A stretch of 7,915 nucleotides of DNA from positions 1-7,915 of the forward strand of contig DAOVKO010000096.1 of NCBI GenBank assembly GCA_030631725.1, given 5' to 3'. The translations under genes and the position numbers were made by a program. Origin of the DNA: Actinomycetes bacterium. GTDB taxonomy: Bacteria > Planctomycetota > Phycisphaerae > JAACET01. How positions within the stretch are numbered: the first letter of the stretch is position 1; each line of letters begins with the position of its first letter. The notes under the pieces are model-generated. The model searched no databases. It worked only from the letters and a program-made list of their open reading frames with translations, and was not told the DNA's origin. Below, in pieces: positions 6,582 through 7,915 of the stretch.

Positions 6582-6875
6582 TTATTCTTCTTCCTGGTCT
6601 TGCTCACTGTGCTCTTGGTCCCGACCGGTCTGCTGGTCGAGAAAATCCTCAAGCTCTTTGTTTCTCTGATCGATCGGAGCCAACTGCTCCTTTACACGCT
6701 CGATGGTCGGCTTTCGAGTGCCCTCTTGGTCGGGGGAACTCGGCGGGCTATATATCTGCAAGACCGAGGGCAGGTAGAGGGCCATCAGTAGAGCGATAAT
6801 GGCCAGCACGATCAGCAGCACAATCAAGGTCCAGCCGCCGGGCTGTTTGGTCGATATTGTGGGATTTTCCGGCAT
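6582..6875 (-). CDS. Small single-pass protein with a type IV pilin-like N-terminal helix
   Basis: A 97-residue protein with a short N-terminus (MPENPTISTKQPGG), one hydrophobic helix (residues 15-42) and a hydrophilic, strongly acidic tail ending in DQEEE. The helix reads G-G-W-T-L-I-V-L-L-I-V-L-A-I-I-A-L-L-M-A, then L-Y-L-P-S-V-L. This follows, position for position, the type IV pilin/pseudopilin pattern G|F-T-L-I-E-L-L-V-V-I-A-I-I-A-L-L, including a proline at position 22 if Gly14 is the cleavage point. Phe1 is replaced by Trp and the assembly-critical Glu5 by Val (residue 19), so it may be a degenerate pseudopilin or only a look-alike membrane anchor. The start is firm: a 9-base Shine-Dalgarno match (GGAGGTGAT) lies just before the ATG. 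I do not recognise a specific family and assign no function. It stands alone, converging on thiC and divergent from metK. Confidence 0.82.
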   Translation of the reverse strand: MPENPTISTKQPGGWTLIVLLIVLAIIALLMALYLPSVLQIYSPPSSPDQEGTRKPTIERVKEQLAPIDQRNKELEDFLDQQTGRDQEHSEQDQEEE

Positions 6876-6878
6876 AGT

Positions 6879-6887
6879 ATCACCTCC
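6879..6887 (-). promoter_or_regulatory. Very strong ribosome binding site of the small membrane protein
   Basis: GGAGGTGAT on the minus strand pairs with nine bases of the 16S 3' tail, with GGAGG 7 bases before the ATG at 6873-6875. This is the main evidence that the small open frame is a translated gene. Confidence 0.8.
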
Positions 6888-6941
6888 ACAATGACCGATT
6901 CTTAGCGTCCAGGTCGTTTTACTCTCGCCAAGGCCATCTAT

Positions 6942-6971
6942 ATTCTATCAGGCAAAGCCCAGAGGGTCCAA
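6942..6971 (-). promoter_or_regulatory. Predicted promoter of the small membrane gene
   Basis: On the minus strand TTGGAC (6966-6971) and TAGAAT (6942-6947) are 18 bases apart. The -10 context TGATAGAAT is identical to that of the thiC promoter. The start would be near 6935, giving a leader of about 60 bases. Confidence 0.5.
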
Positions 6972-6983
6972 GGACAAAACAAG

Positions 6984-7027
6984 CTCGCAGCGTGGCTGGG
7001 CGGATTTGCATTTGCTACGCTGGCGAG
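6984..7027. repeat. 13-bp imperfect inverted repeat over the metK -35 region
   Basis: The arms 6984-6996 and 7014-7027 pair over 13 positions, with one bulged G (7022) and one G-T pair, around a 17-base spacer. The right arm contains most of the predicted metK -35 and lies upstream of its start point, so the metK transcript would not include it. On the minus strand the stem is followed by CTTGTTTTG, which could also stop antisense transcription heading for the small gene. Confidence 0.55.
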
Positions 7028-7040
7028 TCGGCTATATACT
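7012..7040 (+). promoter_or_regulatory. Predicted promoter of metK
   Basis: TTGCTA (7012-7017, four of six consensus bases) and TATACT (7035-7040, five of six) are 17 bases apart. The start would be near 7047, leaving a leader of about 87 bases. Confidence 0.6.
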
Positions 7041-7046
7041 TATCCG

Positions 7047-7133
7047 CTGCAATAAAGGCTAAGTACAACGGCTTGGCGAGCTGATGTTTTTTTTGATTAG
7101 ACCACCTGTGCATTAGATGGAAGGAGACTTGCC
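7047..7133 (+). promoter_or_regulatory. metK leader with a hairpin plus T-run and a possible start-covering pairing
   Basis: A small stem CGGCT/AGCTG (7069-7073 with 7079-7083, one G-U pair, loop TGGCG) is followed three bases later by eight T residues (7087-7094), like a weak intrinsic terminator. Alternatively GGCGAG (7075-7080) can pair with CTTGCC (7128-7133), the bases between the ribosome site and the GTG start. The two pairings exclude each other. ACAACGGCTT followed by GGCG (7065-7078) resembles the core of the SAM/SAH riboswitch as I remember it, but its CCU loop bases are missing. Regulation is a hypothesis. Confidence 0.3.
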
Positions 7134-7915
7134 GTGGCTTTGAGAAGTAGCAATCACCGCACCAGGCATCTGTTCACCTCCGAATCGGTGACCATGGGTC
7201 ATCCGGACAAGATTGCCGACCAGATTTCCGATGCCGTTCTGGACGCCATGATCGCCCAGGACAAATACAGCCGAGTGGCTTGTGAGACCATGGTCAAAAA
7301 CTCCATGGTCCTGGTGGCGGGGGAGATTACCTCCAAGGCCAAGGTCTTCATTCCAGACATAGTTCGCCAAACCATAAAGGAAATCGGCTACACCGACCCA
7401 GCCATGGGCTTCGACTACCAGAGTTGCGCGGTTATGACCAATATCGACAAGCAGTCGGCGGACATTTCTCAGGGGGTAACCGCCGGTGAGGGTCTACACA
7501 CCGAGCAAGGAGCGGGGGACCAGGGAATCATGTTCGGCTTTGCCTGCCGGGAGACGTCGACCTTGATGCCTCTGCCCATATACCTTGCTCATCGGCTGGT
7601 GGAAAGGCTGGCCACGATGCGTCAGAATCGCAAGCTGCCCTGGCTGCGCCCGGACGGCAAGAGCCAGGTTACCGTGGAATACCAAAATGAAAAACCTCTC
7701 CGCGTGCATACGGTGGTCGTCAGCACCCAGCACGCCCCCAACATCACCCACGCCAAGATGCGCCGGGAGATAATCGAGAAGATTATCAAGCGGGTGATCC
7801 CAGCTCGGCTGCTGGATAAGGACACCATCTACCACGTGAACCCCACGGGGAAGTTTGTCATCGGCGGTCCACACGGTGATTGCGGGCTGACCGGGCGAAA
7901 AATCATCGTGGATAC
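7134..7915 (+). CDS. metK: S-adenosylmethionine synthase (methionine adenosyltransferase), 3' end cut by window edge
   Basis: The first 260 codons of an enzyme of about 390 residues that makes S-adenosylmethionine from methionine and ATP. Motifs in order: HLFTSESVTMGHPDKIADQ (ATP/Mg site, with His23, Asp25 and Lys26 of HPDK), VAGEITSKA, QSADISQGV, GAGDQGIMFGFA (the ATP-binding GAGDQG signature) and, at the end of the window, FVIGGPHGDCGLTGRKIIVD. All match the family. One change from the common motif is Met21 where most MetK proteins have Glu (SEGHPDK); I recall 'MGHPDK' from planctomycete relatives. The start is a GTG at 7134, supported by AAGGAG (7121-7126) 7 bases upstream; the ATG at 7117 is out of frame. 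The gene has its own promoter and an 87-base leader that may be regulated. The product supplies SAM to methyltransferases and radical-SAM enzymes such as the nearby ThiC. Confidence 0.97.
   Translation, partial: MALRSSNHRTRHLFTSESVTMGHPDKIADQISDAVLDAMIAQDKYSRVACETMVKNSMVLVAGEITSKAKVFIPDIVRQTIKEIGYTDPAMGFDYQSCAVMTNIDKQSADISQGVTAGEGLHTEQGAGDQGIMFGFACRETSTLMPLPIYLAHRLVERLATMRQNRKLPWLRPDGKSQVTVEYQNEKPLRVHTVVVSTQHAPNITHAKMRREIIEKIIKRVIPARLLDKDTIYHVNPTGKFVIGGPHGDCGLTGRKIIVD

Noticed and set aside
6569..6799. Plus-strand frame downstream of thiC and opposite the small membrane gene
   Set aside because: No ribosome site and no recognisable protein features; the minus-strand gene with a 9-base ribosome site explains the region better.
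7113..7370. Minus-strand frame antisense to the metK start
   Set aside because: It is a mirror of highly conserved metK coding sequence and has no independent support.

Overview
The window looks like chromosomal DNA from a planctomycete-type bacterium, most likely in or near the Phycisphaerae. The main clue is a 559-residue sigma-70 factor. Its region 2 runs into a 'TWAISRDYARTIPE' segment that I associate with planctomycete sigma factors, and it carries long N-terminal DNA-binding extensions. The MetK start motif 'TMGHPDK' and the moderately GC-rich coding sequence fit this. The assignment is inference from recalled family features. No rRNA, tRNA, insertion sequence, prophage or CRISPR array was seen.

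Layout. Positions 1-3109 hold a leftward operon read from the right: a full-length NfeD membrane protease (1571-3109), a short NfeD/OB-fold membrane protein (1037-1537) and the flotillin-like protein FloA (1-1002, cut by the window edge). The genes are 33-34 bp apart and form a bacterial flotillin/NfeD membrane-microdomain module. Positions 3110-3480 are a divergent intergenic region. It holds the operon promoter, several inverted repeats and a possible promoter for the rightward sigma-factor gene (3481-5160). After a 106-bp gap with a well-formed promoter comes thiC (5267-6556), which makes the thiamine pyrimidine precursor. It converges with a small leftward gene (6582-6875) for a 97-residue single-pass protein whose membrane helix resembles a type IV pilin helix lacking Glu5. 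A second divergent region (6876-7133) leads to metK (7134 to the window end), the S-adenosylmethionine synthase.

How they relate. ThiC is a radical-SAM enzyme and MetK makes SAM, so the right half has a loose metabolic link, but the genes have separate promoters. The floA/nfeD cluster is a recognised partnership. No defence system or mobile island is evident. The least ordinary parts are the multi-domain sigma factor, the pilin-like small protein, the metK leader (a weak hairpin plus T-run, a pairing that could cover the start codon, and a partial resemblance to the SAM/SAH aptamer core), and the inverted repeats over the nfeD and metK promoters.
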